Shown here piece after piece: positions 16,570 to 25,414 of a DNA stretch of 64,000 bases. Origin of the DNA: Actinomycetota bacterium (GTDB lineage: Bacteria > Actinomycetota > Acidimicrobiia > Acidimicrobiales > Ilumatobacteraceae); contig CP064997.1 in assembly GCA_016700055.1 (NCBI GenBank), positions 186,001 to 250,000 on the forward strand, given 5' to 3'. The notes under the pieces are model-generated. The model was not told the origin of the DNA and searched no databases. It saw only the letters and a program-made list of their open reading frames with translations. Within the stretch, counting starts at the first letter, position 1. The number at the start of each line of letters is the position of its first letter. A program made the translations under genes and the position numbers.

Positions 16570-19413
16570 ATGGGCGAGCAGCACCGCCTCACCATCCGCC
16601 CGGCGCCGCCCGACCGTCGCTCCGCCCGCCTGGCAGAGACCGCCCGCCAGCTCGGCATCGACGGCATCGACGCCGTCCACGTCGCCGACGTCGTGTTCGT
16701 CGACGGCTCGCTCGGGCCTGGCGGCCTCGACCGCCTCCACTCCGTGCTCGTCGACCCCGAGCTCGAGTCGGGGAGCTGGGCGGTTCCCGCACCTGTGGGC
16801 CGCCTGGTAGAGGTGGCGCTGCACCCCGGCGTCACCGATGCCGACGCGGCGGCGGTCGGCGAGGCGGCGACGCTGCTCGGAGTGCCTGTACGCCACGTAG
16901 CCACGGGACGCAGCTACGAAATCGAGGGCTCCGTCGACGACGCGGGGCTCGAGCGCCTCGTGCGGCGATTGCTCGCGAACCCGGTGATCGAGCGCTGGAC
17001 CGTCGATTCCCCGATCGAGCCCCACCATGCGCCCGAGCTCGCCCCCACACCGGCGGTGGAGCGCTATGCCACCGATGCTTCCGCCTTGGCGGCGGCCAAC
17101 GTCGAGCGCTCGATGTACCTCGACCAGGCCGAGCTCGAGGCGATCGGCGAGCACTTCGCCCGAGAGGGGCGCCCGGCCACCGACGTCGAGTTGGAGGCGC
17201 TGGCCCAGACCTGGAGCGAGCACTGCGCCCACAAGAGCTTCCGGGCGGCGATCACCACCACCGACGGCGCCGAGCACGAGCCGCTGCTGCGCCGGCTGCG
17301 GGAGACGACCGAGCTGCTCGCCGCACCGTTCGTGGTCAGCGCCTTCGACGGCAACGCCGGCATCGTGCAGTTCGAGCCCGGGCGCACCATCGCCCTGAAG
17401 TGCGAGACGCACAACCACCCGTCGGCGGTCGAGCCCTTCGGCGGCGCGAACACCGGGGTCGGCGGCGTGATCCGCGACGTGCTCGGCGCCGCGCACCGCC
17501 CGATCGCGTGCACCGACATCCTCTGCTTCGGGCCTGCCGACACACCTCCCGACTCGCTGCCCGAAGGCGTGCTGCACCCGCTGCGCATCCGCGAGGGTGT
17601 GGTCGACGGTGTCGCCGACTACGGCAACAAGATCGGGCTGCCGACCGTGGCCGGGGCGGTGTGGTACGACCCCGCCTACACCGCCAACCCGCTCGTCTTC
17701 TGCGGCTGCATCGGCGAAGCGGGCGACGACGAGCCGGCGCTCACCGGCCCGCATCCGGGAGACCACGTGGTGGTGCTCGGCGGGCGCACCGGGCGCGACG
17801 GCATCCGCGGCGCGACGTTCTCCAGCGCGACGATGGACGCGACCACCGGCGAGGTCGCGGGGGCGAGCGTGCAGATCGGCGACCCGATCACCGAGAAGCT
17901 GCTGATCGACGTGCTCGCCGGTGCTCGCCACCTGTACTCGGCGATCACCGACTGTGGCGCCGGCGGCTTGTCGTCGGCGGTCGGTGAGATGGCCGAGGGC
18001 GTCGGTGCCGAAGTGCACCTCGACGTCGTGCCGCTCAAGTACCCCGGCCTCGCGCCGTGGGAGATCTGGCTGTCCGAGGCCCAGGAGCGGATGGTGCTCG
18101 CCGTGCCCCCGGAGCGCCTCGCCATGCTGAACGAGCGCTGCGCGGCCCACGGCGTGGAGCTGACCGAGCTCGGCCGGTTCACCGGCGACGGGCGCCTCGT
18201 CGTGCGTCACCAGGGCGAGGTGGTGCTCGATCTCGACACCAAGTTCTTGCACGACGGGCGTCCGCAGCGCTCGCTCACCGCCGAGATGCCCCGCCCGCAC
18301 CGGGTCGAGCCCGAGGGCGCTGGCGATCGCCGCCGGCACGCCGTTCCCGACGCCGACGGCGCCGCCGACGTGCTGGTCGCCCTGCTCGCCCACCCGAACA
18401 TCGCGTCGAAGGGCGCGATCGTGCATCGCTACGACCACGAGATCCTGGGGCGCACGGTGGTCCGCCCGTGGTGCGGTCCGGGCTTCGACGGGCCGTCGGA
18501 CGCGGTGGTGCTCGCCGACCCCGAGCTCGGCCACGGCCTCGCCGTCGGCGTCGGCGTGAACCCGTGGTTCGGCGAGCTCGACGCGCAGCACATGGCGTGG
18601 GCGGTGGTCGACGAGGCTATCCGCAACGTCGTCGCCGTCGGCGCCGATCCCGACCGGGTGGCGCTGCTCGACAACTTCTCCTGGGGCGACCCCCGCCGGC
18701 CGGCCACGTTCGGCCAGCTCGTCGCCGCCGTCGAAGGCTGCTGCGCGGCTGCCCTCACCTACCGGGCGCCGTTCGTGAGCGGCAAGGACTCGCTGAACAA
18801 CGAGTACGTCGGCACCGACGGCGAGCGCCATGCGGTGCCTCCGACGCTCGTCGTCACCGCGGTCGCTCACCTGCCCGACGCCGCCGGCACCGTCTCCACG
18901 GCGCTCGTCGCACCGGGCAACCTGGTCGTGCTTCTCGGCAGCACCCGAGCCGAGCTCGGCGGCAGCCACCTCGACCGTGTGCTCGGCATCCACGACAGCC
19001 TGGAACCGGCGGCTTGCGTGGTGCCGGCTCCGGACCCTGGTGCACCGGAGCGGTACAGGGCACTGCACCGCGCGATGCGCGACGGTCTCGTGGCCGCCTG
19101 CCACGACGTCAGCGAGGGTGGGTTGGCGGTGGCCCTGGCCGAGATGGCGCTCGGCGGGCGCCTCGGCCTGGACGTGACCGCGACACCGCACCCCGATCCG
19201 CTCGTCGCCTGGTTCGCGGAGAGCAGCGGCCGGCTCGTGTGCGAGGTCGCGCCGGAGCACCTCGCCCGGTTCACCGCCACCGTCGGCGAGCCGGTGCTCG
19301 TCCTCGGCTCGGTCACCGCCGAGCAAGTCGTGGCTCTGCCCGGGGTTCGCCCGCTCGCTATCGACGTGATCGCCGGCGCGTTCGGCGCCACCGAGCCGGA
19401 GGTGATCCCGTGA
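16570..19413 (+). CDS. purL: phosphoribosylformylglycinamidine synthase, PurS-PurL fusion
   Basis: Step 4 of purine synthesis: FGAR + ATP + ammonia (from PurQ) to FGAM. It has 947 residues, against about 740 for a stand-alone small PurL. The extra ~165 N-terminal residues look like two PurS-like units (LTIRPAPPDRRSARLAET and VEVALHPGVTDADAAAVGEA), and no separate purS is present. The catalytic part starts near 190: WSEHCAHKSFR with the catalytic His, CETHNHPSAVEPFGGANTG, ITDCGAGGLSSAVGEMAEG, and SGKDSLNNEY in the second half. An in-frame GTG at 16558 is rejected because TATGGT then gives a leaderless ATG at 16570. Its stop overlaps purQ. Confidence 0.92.
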   Translation: MGEQHRLTIRPAPPDRRSARLAETARQLGIDGIDAVHVADVVFVDGSLGPGGLDRLHSVLVDPELESGSWAVPAPVGRLVEVALHPGVTDADAAAVGEAATLLGVPVRHVATGRSYEIEGSVDDAGLERLVRRLLANPVIERWTVDSPIEPHHAPELAPTPAVERYATDASALAAANVERSMYLDQAELEAIGEHFAREGRPATDVELEALAQTWSEHCAHKSFRAAITTTDGAEHEPLLRRLRETTELLAAPFVVSAFDGNAGIVQFEPGRTIALKCETHNHPSAVEPFGGANTGVGGVIRDVLGAAHRPIACTDILCFGPADTPPDSLPEGVLHPLRIREGVVDGVADYGNKIGLPTVAGAVWYDPAYTANPLVFCGCIGEAGDDEPALTGPHPGDHVVVLGGRTGRDGIRGATFSSATMDATTGEVAGASVQIGDPITEKLLIDVLAGARHLYSAITDCGAGGLSSAVGEMAEGVGAEVHLDVVPLKYPGLAPWEIWLSEAQERMVLAVPPERLAMLNERCAAHGVELTELGRFTGDGRLVVRHQGEVVLDLDTKFLHDGRPQRSLTAEMPRPHRVEPEGAGDRRRHAVPDADGAADVLVALLAHPNIASKGAIVHRYDHEILGRTVVRPWCGPGFDGPSDAVVLADPELGHGLAVGVGVNPWFGELDAQHMAWAVVDEAIRNVVAVGADPDRVALLDNFSWGDPRRPATFGQLVAAVEGCCAAALTYRAPFVSGKDSLNNEYVGTDGERHAVPPTLVVTAVAHLPDAAGTVSTALVAPGNLVVLLGSTRAELGGSHLDRVLGIHDSLEPAACVVPAPDPGAPERYRALHRAMRDGLVAACHDVSEGGLAVALAEMALGGRLGLDVTATPHPDPLVAWFAESSGRLVCEVAPEHLARFTATVGEPVLVLGSVTAEQVVALPGVRPLAIDVIAGAFGATEPEVIP

Positions 19414-20174
19414 GCCGGCCGCTGGCGCTCGTCGTGGCGGCCCCGGGGACGAACCGCGACGCAGATGTGTCGCTCGCGCTCGACCTGGCCGGCGCCGAGC
19501 CGCGGGTGGTGCTGCTCGCCGAGCTGCTCGCTGACCCGAAGCTGCTCCGTGCCGCCCGCATGCTGGTGCTGCCCGGTGGCTTCTCCCACGCCGACTCGCT
19601 CGGCGCGGGGCGGATGTTCGGGCTGCGCCTTTCGCTCGGCCTCGGCGAGCTGCTGCACGGGTTCGTCGCCGACGGTCGCCCGGTGATCGGCATCTGCAAC
19701 GGCTTCCAGGTGCTCGTGCGCACCGGCCTGCTGCCGGGCCACGGGCTGCACGCCGCGCTCGGGCCGAACTCCGGTGGACACTTCGACTGTCGCTGGGTGC
19801 GCTTGGCACCAGCGTCGCGGCGCTGCATCTGGACCGCCCCGCTGCTCGACGGCCCAGGCGGCGGTGCCGGCGCCGACGCCGAGATCCACTGCCCGATCGC
19901 CCACGGCGAGGGGCGGTTCGCGTGTGACGCCACGACGCTCGACGCGCTGCGCGCCAACGACCAAGTCGCGCTCACGTACGCCAGCGCGAACCCGAACGGC
20001 TCGCTCGCCGACATCGCCGGCATCTGCGACCCGACGGGGTTGGTGCTCGGGCTGATGCCGCACCCCGAGAACCACGTCCTGCCCCGCCAGCACCCGCTCG
20101 CGCAGCGCGGCCAGGGTCGGGGCTCGGGGCTGGCGCTCTTCCACAACGGCGTCTCCCATGCGAAGGAGCTCTGA
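19410..20174 (+). CDS. purQ: phosphoribosylformylglycinamidine synthase, glutaminase subunit
   Basis: Supplies ammonia to PurL from glutamine. A class I glutamine amidotransferase of 254 residues: GICNGFQVLV carries the nucleophile Cys, and LMPHPENHVLP carries the catalytic His and Glu. Also present are LVLPGGFSHAD and AHGEGRF. The GTG start at 19410 overlaps the purL TGA as GTGA. It ends 5 bases before purC, the only gap inside this operon. Confidence 0.93.
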   Translation: MSRPLALVVAAPGTNRDADVSLALDLAGAEPRVVLLAELLADPKLLRAARMLVLPGGFSHADSLGAGRMFGLRLSLGLGELLHGFVADGRPVIGICNGFQVLVRTGLLPGHGLHAALGPNSGGHFDCRWVRLAPASRRCIWTAPLLDGPGGGAGADAEIHCPIAHGEGRFACDATTLDALRANDQVALTYASANPNGSLADIAGICDPTGLVLGLMPHPENHVLPRQHPLAQRGQGRGSGLALFHNGVSHAKEL

Positions 20175-20179
20175 GGGCG

Positions 20180-21151
20180 ATGGCGGAGACACCCACCGCA
20201 GCTTGGCCGCACGAAGCGTTCACCGAGTGCGAGCTCGCGCTGCCCGACCGCCGCGAGGGCAAGGTGCGCGTGTCGTACGCGCTCGCCGGCGGCCGGCGGC
20301 TGTTCGTCACCACCGATCGGCTGTCGGCTTTCGACCGCGTGCTCGCCGGGGTGCCGTACAAGGGCCAGGCGCTCAACCAGCTCGCGGCGTGGTGGTTCTG
20401 CAACACCGCCGACATCGTCGCCAACCACTTCGTCGAAACCCCCGACCCGAACGCGACGGTCGCCCTCGCGGCGCAGACGCTGCCGGTCGAGGTGGTCGTG
20501 CGCGGCCACATCACCGGGGTCACCTCCACCTCGCTCTGGCGCCTGTACGCCGACGGAGCCAGGGTGCTCTACGGCCACACCCTGCCCGACGGGATGCGCA
20601 AGAACGAGCCGCTCCCCCGTCCGCTCGTCACCCCCACCACCAAGGCCGAAGCCGGGACAGGACACGACACCCCGATCACCTGCGCCGAGGTCGCCGAGCG
20701 CAACCTCGTCGCCGCTCACGTGTGGGACGAGGTGCAGGCCGCGGCGCTCGCCCTGTTCGACCGTGGCCGCACCGTGGCCGCGCAGGCGGGGTTGATCCTG
20801 GCCGACACCAAGTACGAGTTCGGCATCGGTGCCGACGGCCAGGTGCTGCTGATCGACGAGATGCACACGCCGGATTCCAGCCGCTACTGGATCGCCGCCG
20901 ACTACGCAGAGCGCCTCTCCGCCGGCCGTGAGCCCGAGAGCCTCGACAAGGAGCCGGTGCGCCGCGCGCTCGCCGATGCCGGCTACACGGGCGACGGCGC
21001 CCCGCCGCCCCTCGACGACGAGGTGTGGACCGCCACATCGCGCCGCTACGTCGAGGCGTACGAGCGCCTCACCGCCACGCCGTTCGTCCCCGGGGCTTAC
21101 CCGGTGCTGCCCCGCCTCGTCGCCAACCTGCAGGAGCACGATCTGCTTTGA
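20180..21151 (+). CDS. purC: SAICAR synthase
   Basis: Condenses CAIR with aspartate using ATP. 323 residues. It shows GKVRVSYALAGGRRLFVTTDRLSAFD (ATP/Lys region), YKGQALNQLAAWWF, VVRGHITG, ADTKYEFGI and LIDEMHTPDSSRYW, all typical of the longer SAICAR synthases. ATG 20180 follows AAGGAG at 20162-20167 and a closer GAGGG. Its stop overlaps the purF TTG start. Confidence 0.95.
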   Translation: MAETPTAAWPHEAFTECELALPDRREGKVRVSYALAGGRRLFVTTDRLSAFDRVLAGVPYKGQALNQLAAWWFCNTADIVANHFVETPDPNATVALAAQTLPVEVVVRGHITGVTSTSLWRLYADGARVLYGHTLPDGMRKNEPLPRPLVTPTTKAEAGTGHDTPITCAEVAERNLVAAHVWDEVQAAALALFDRGRTVAAQAGLILADTKYEFGIGADGQVLLIDEMHTPDSSRYWIAADYAERLSAGREPESLDKEPVRRALADAGYTGDGAPPPLDDEVWTATSRRYVEAYERLTATPFVPGAYPVLPRLVANLQEHDLL

Positions 21152-22590
21152 CCGCCGACCACTCCCCGATCGCCGATCACCCGCACGAGGAGTGCGGCGT
21201 CGTCGGCATCTCCACCCCGCACGGCGAGGGCGTCGCCCAGCTCGCGTTCTTCGGTCTGTTCGCGCTGCAGCACCGCGGCCAAGAGGCCGCCGGGCTGGCG
21301 GTGAGCGACGGCCAGAGGGTGCGCATCCACAAAGACGCCGGCCTCGTCGCGAACGTCTTCACCCCCGAGGCGCTGGCACCGCTGTCCGGCTACCACGCGA
21401 TCGGCCACACCCGCTACAGCACCACCGGGTCGAGCGCCGCCCGCAACGTGCAGCCGTTCCTCGTCGAGACGATGCACGGCCCGCTCGCGCTCGCCCACAA
21501 CGGCAACATCGTGAACGCCGTCGCGTTGCGCGACGAGCTTCTCTCCCGTGGGTTCGGGCTCACCGCGACGAGCGACACCGAGGTGCTCACGCTGATGCTC
21601 GCCGCCGCGGGCGGACGCACGTGGGAGGAACGCCTGGAGCGCACCGTGCCCGCCTGGAAGGGCGCTTACAGCTTGGTGATGCTCGCCGGCGACCGGGTGA
21701 TCGCCGCCCGTGACCCGTGGGGCTTCCGGCCTCTGTCCGTCGGCCGTCTCCCCCACGGCGGCCATGCAGTGGCCAGTGAGACGTGCGCGTTGACCACGCT
21801 CGGGTGCGTCGACATCACCGAGATCGAACCGGGTCAGATCGTCACGCTCCAGGGGGCCGAACTGCACCGGCGCCACAGCCTCACCCCGGGGGCCAACCGG
21901 GCGCGCTGCACGTTCGAGTTCGTCTACTTCTCCCGCCCCGACAGCGTGTGGGACGGGCGCAACGTGCACCACGTCCGCCAGCGCCTCGGCGAGGAGCTGG
22001 CCGGTGAATGGCCCGTCGACGCCGACGTCGTCATCCCCGTGCCCGACTCCTCGATCCCGGCCGCGATCGGTTACAGCCGGGCGAGCGGGATCCCGCACAA
22101 CGACGGGCTGATCAAGAACCGCTACATCGGGCGCACCTTCATCGAACCCACCCAGGACATGCGTGAGCGGGGCGTGGCGATGAAGTTCAACGCCCTCGGC
22201 GAGAACCTGGCCGGCAAGCGCGTGGTGATGATCGACGACTCGCTGGTGCGTGGCACCACGGCCGGCCCGCTGGTGCGCCTCGTGCGTGAGGCCGGCGCCA
22301 CCGAGGTTCACCTGCTGATCACGTGCCCTCCGATCACCCATGCCTGCCACTTCGGCGTCGACATGGGCCACGACGGAGACCTCATGGCCGCGCGCCTGAC
22401 CGTCGACGAGATGCGCCAGCACATCGGCGCCGACAGCCTCGGGTTCTTGTCGCTCGAAGGCATGATGCGCGCCGTCGGCAGCGACGCCGGTCCAGACGGC
22501 GGCTACTGCAACGCCTGCTTCACCGGGCGATACCCGATCGACGTCGGTGACGCCGGCGCCAAGCTCGGCTTCGAGGGGGTGCTCGCCTGA
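21148..22590 (+). CDS. purF: amidophosphoribosyltransferase
   Basis: First committed step: PRPP + glutamine to phosphoribosylamine. 480 residues from TTG 21148, which overlaps the purC TGA (TTGA). HEECGVVGI places the N-terminal nucleophile Cys at residue 16, so a short propeptide must be removed as in the Bacillus-type enzyme. The C-terminal half has the PRPP motif RVVMIDDSLVRGTT and the Cys set (CTFEF, TCPPITHAC, YCNACFTG) consistent with the [4Fe-4S]-containing class. An earlier in-frame ATG would lie inside purC and lacks family similarity. Confidence 0.94.
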   Translation: MTADHSPIADHPHEECGVVGISTPHGEGVAQLAFFGLFALQHRGQEAAGLAVSDGQRVRIHKDAGLVANVFTPEALAPLSGYHAIGHTRYSTTGSSAARNVQPFLVETMHGPLALAHNGNIVNAVALRDELLSRGFGLTATSDTEVLTLMLAAAGGRTWEERLERTVPAWKGAYSLVMLAGDRVIAARDPWGFRPLSVGRLPHGGHAVASETCALTTLGCVDITEIEPGQIVTLQGAELHRRHSLTPGANRARCTFEFVYFSRPDSVWDGRNVHHVRQRLGEELAGEWPVDADVVIPVPDSSIPAAIGYSRASGIPHNDGLIKNRYIGRTFIEPTQDMRERGVAMKFNALGENLAGKRVVMIDDSLVRGTTAGPLVRLVREAGATEVHLLITCPPITHACHFGVDMGHDGDLMAARLTVDEMRQHIGADSLGFLSLEGMMRAVGSDAGPDGGYCNACFTGRYPIDVGDAGAKLGFEGVLA

Positions 22591-24818
22591 TGCGCGTGCT
22601 CGTCGTCGGCACGGGGGGACGTGAGCACGCCATCGCCTGGGCGTGCCGGCGCCACGGCCACAGCGTGACGATGGCTCCCGATCTGCCCGGCGACGCCGGC
22701 CCGGCGGTGTTCGATCTCGTCATCCCCGGCCCGGAGGCCGCGCTCGCCGCAGGCGTCGCCAACGAGTGCGCCCGGCGGGGCCTGGCGTGCTTCGGCCCGA
22801 CGGCCGAGCTGGCCCGGCTCGAATCGTCGAAGGGGTTCACCCGTGCGCTCACGGCGCAACTCGGCATCCCCTCACCCGCGTTCGCCACCTTCGACGACGC
22901 CGACAAGGCGCTCGAATGGTGGCAGGGCTCCGGGCTTGACGTGGTCGTCAAGCTCGACGGCCTGGCCGCCGGCAAGGGCGTCGTGGTGCCCGAGGGCGCG
23001 CCCGAGACCGAGGCCGCGATCCGAGCGCTCGTCGCCGACGGCCCGATCGTGCTCGAAGAGCGGCTCCACGGCCCGGAGTGCTCGCTGCTCGCCCTGTGCG
23101 ACGGCCGCACGGCGCGGGCGCTGCCCCTCGCGCAAGACCACAAGCGCATCGGCGAGGGAGACACCGGTTTGAACACCGGTGGGATGGGCGCGTACGCCCC
23201 CGCGCCCGTCGGCGTGTCGCCCGCCGACCTGGTGGCCACGTTCGTCCAACCCGTCCTCGACCACCTCGCCGCCGCCGGCACCCCCTACGTCGGTGTGCTC
23301 TTCGCCGGGCTGATGCTCACCGCCGGCGGACCGCGCCTGATCGAGTTCAACTGCCGCTTCGGCGACCCAGAGGCCCAGGCGGTGCTGGCGCTGCTGGAGA
23401 GCGACCTCGCGCAGGTGGCGCTCGCCTGCACCCGCGGCGAGCTGGCCGGTCTGGAACTGCACTTCCGCGAAGGCGCCGCGGTCACCGTCGTCGCCGCCGC
23501 GCCCGGCTATCCGGAAGATCCCCGGGGCGCCCTCGGATCGCCGATCACCGTCCCGACCGGCCTCGACGACGGCGACGCGGTGCTGTTCCCGGCGGGCATG
23601 AGTGCCCCCGGCCCCGGCGGTGAGCCCGCCCGCGTCACCGGGGGCAGGGTGCTCTCGGTCACCGGCCTCGGCGCCGATCTGGCGACGGCGCGCGAGCGCG
23701 CTTACGCGGCCCTCGCGGGTGTCCACTTCGACGGCATGCAGGTGCGCCGCGACATCGCCTGGCGTGCGCCGGGGGCGGTGCTCGGCTCCTACTCGGCGGC
23801 CGGCGTCGACATCGCCGAGGGCGCGCGGGCGGTCGAGCAGATGAAGGCCGCGGTCGAGGCCACCCACGGGCCGGCCGTGCTGCGCGGCGTCGGCAGCTTC
23901 GGCGGCGCGTTCAGCGCAGCAGCGCTGGCCGGCATGGTCGAACCGGTGCTCGTCGCCTCCACCGACGGCGTCGGCACGAAGGTCGAGCTCGCCGCTCGGC
24001 TCGGGCGGGTCCGCGGCGTCGGAGCCGACATCGTCAACCACTGCATCGACGACGTGCTGGTGCAGGCCGCGACGCCGCTGTTCTTCCTCGACTACATCGC
24101 CGCGAGCACGCTCGACGCCGACATGGTGGTCGAGATCGTCGGCGGCATCGCGCAGGCCTGTGCCGACGCAGGCTGCGCGCTGCTCGGCGGCGAGACCGCC
24201 GAGATGCCCGGCGTCTACGCCCCCGGCGCGTTCGACATCGCCGGCACCATCGTCGGGGTGGTCGAGCGGTCTGCGTTGCTACCCCGCGACGACCTCGGCG
24301 TCGGTGACGTGCTCGTCGGGATCGCCTCCAGCGGCCCGCACACCAACGGCTACAGCCTGCTGCGCCGGCTCTTCCAGTGGATGCCGATGGAGGTCACCCC
24401 CGCCGGCATGGACCGACCGCTCGGCGAGGCGCTGCTCGAACCCCACCGCTCGTACCTCGACGTGCTTCGCCCGGTGCTCGCGACCGGCCTGGTGAAGGCG
24501 CTCGCCCACATCACCGGCGGCGGCCTGGTAGAGAACATCCCCCGCGTGCTGCCCGACGGCGTCGACGCCTTGGTCGAGCTGGGCTCGTGGCCGGAGCCAC
24601 CGCTCTTCCGCCTGGTGCGCGAGCTCGCCACCGCGCTCGACGACCATGAGCTGCACCGCACGCTCAACATGGGCGTCGGCATGGTCGTGGTGTGCGCGGC
24701 CGCCGACGCGGCGGCCGTCCAGGCGGCGATCCCCGAAAGCTCTTGGCAGATCGGCCGGCTCGTGCCCGGAAGCCGATCTGTGCAATTGCATCGATCACGG
24801 GGAGCCGACCCAACGTGA
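22590..24818 (+). CDS. purD/purM: bifunctional GAR synthetase / AIR synthetase (PurD-PurM fusion)
   Basis: 742 residues carry two enzymes that are normally separate in bacteria. PurD (about 1-400) has LVVGTGGREHAIAW, SSKGFTRAL, the ATP-grasp KLDGLAAGKGVVV, GGMGAYAPAP and EFNCRFGDPEAQAVL. PurM (about 405-735) has GSYSAAGVDIAEGARAVEQM, ASTDGVGTKVELA, DDVLVQAATPLFFLDYIA, GGETAEMPGVY and the ASSGPHTNGYSLLR loop. The PurD N-domain is visibly shorter than usual between GREHA and the VIPGPEAAL motif. The order PurD-PurM, then purN coupled by GTGA, mirrors eukaryotic GART. The ATG shares one base with the purF stop (TGATG). Confidence 0.95.
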   Translation: MRVLVVGTGGREHAIAWACRRHGHSVTMAPDLPGDAGPAVFDLVIPGPEAALAAGVANECARRGLACFGPTAELARLESSKGFTRALTAQLGIPSPAFATFDDADKALEWWQGSGLDVVVKLDGLAAGKGVVVPEGAPETEAAIRALVADGPIVLEERLHGPECSLLALCDGRTARALPLAQDHKRIGEGDTGLNTGGMGAYAPAPVGVSPADLVATFVQPVLDHLAAAGTPYVGVLFAGLMLTAGGPRLIEFNCRFGDPEAQAVLALLESDLAQVALACTRGELAGLELHFREGAAVTVVAAAPGYPEDPRGALGSPITVPTGLDDGDAVLFPAGMSAPGPGGEPARVTGGRVLSVTGLGADLATARERAYAALAGVHFDGMQVRRDIAWRAPGAVLGSYSAAGVDIAEGARAVEQMKAAVEATHGPAVLRGVGSFGGAFSAAALAGMVEPVLVASTDGVGTKVELAARLGRVRGVGADIVNHCIDDVLVQAATPLFFLDYIAASTLDADMVVEIVGGIAQACADAGCALLGGETAEMPGVYAPGAFDIAGTIVGVVERSALLPRDDLGVGDVLVGIASSGPHTNGYSLLRRLFQWMPMEVTPAGMDRPLGEALLEPHRSYLDVLRPVLATGLVKALAHITGGGLVENIPRVLPDGVDALVELGSWPEPPLFRLVRELATALDDHELHRTLNMGVGMVVVCAAADAAAVQAAIPESSWQIGRLVPGSRSVQLHRSRGADPT

Positions 24819-25414
24819 AGCCGCGCATCGTGGTGCTCGTGTCCGGCGACGGGACCAACCTGCAGGCCGTCCTCGACGCCTGCGCGAGCGGAACCCTGCG
24901 GGCCGAGGTCGTGGCGGTGGTGTCCAACCGCGCCGATGCCGGGGCCATGCAGCGCGCCGCACGCGCAGGAGTGCCGGCGGTGCACGTTCCGGCAGTCTCC
25001 GGCGAGGCCCGGGCCGACTACGACGCCCGGCTGGCCGATGTGGTGGCCGGCTTCGGGCCGGACTGGGTGGTGCTCGCCGGGTGGATGCGCATCCTCACGA
25101 TGAGCTTTGTCGGCTGGTTCCCGAACCGTGTGGTCAACCTGCACCCGGCGCGGCCCGGCGAGCTGCCCGGCACCCACGCCATCGACCGCGCGCTCGACGA
25201 GGCCCGGCGCGGCCTGCGCACGTCGACGGGGGTGATGGTGCACCTCGTCCCCGACGAAGGCGTCGACGACGGCCCGGTGCTCGGTGTGGTCGACGTCGCC
25301 ATCCACGCCGACGACGATCTCGACTCGCTGGCCGGGCGGATCCACGCCGCCGAGCACGTGCTGCTGGTCGAGACGCTGCGTACCCTGTGCACCAAGACGG
25401 AGGCCAACGCATGA
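24815..25414 (+). CDS. purN: phosphoribosylglycinamide formyltransferase
   Basis: Transfers formyl from 10-formyl-THF to GAR. 199 residues from GTG 24815. It has the N-terminal VVLVSGDGTNLQAVLDA (phosphoribosyl loop), VVNLHPARPGELPG with catalytic Asn and His, and the Asp of DEGVDDGPVL. The usual HPSLLPAFPG segment reads HPARPGELPG here, a mild deviation. It overlaps purDM (GTGA) and guaB (ATGA). Confidence 0.93.
   Translation: MKPRIVVLVSGDGTNLQAVLDACASGTLRAEVVAVVSNRADAGAMQRAARAGVPAVHVPAVSGEARADYDARLADVVAGFGPDWVVLAGWMRILTMSFVGWFPNRVVNLHPARPGELPGTHAIDRALDEARRGLRTSTGVMVHLVPDEGVDDGPVLGVVDVAIHADDDLDSLAGRIHAAEHVLLVETLRTLCTKTEANA

Noticed and set aside
16500..16570. Purine riboswitch before the purine operon
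   Set aside because: The predicted transcript starts at the ATG, and the 70-base divergent region has no aptamer-like paired core that I can see.
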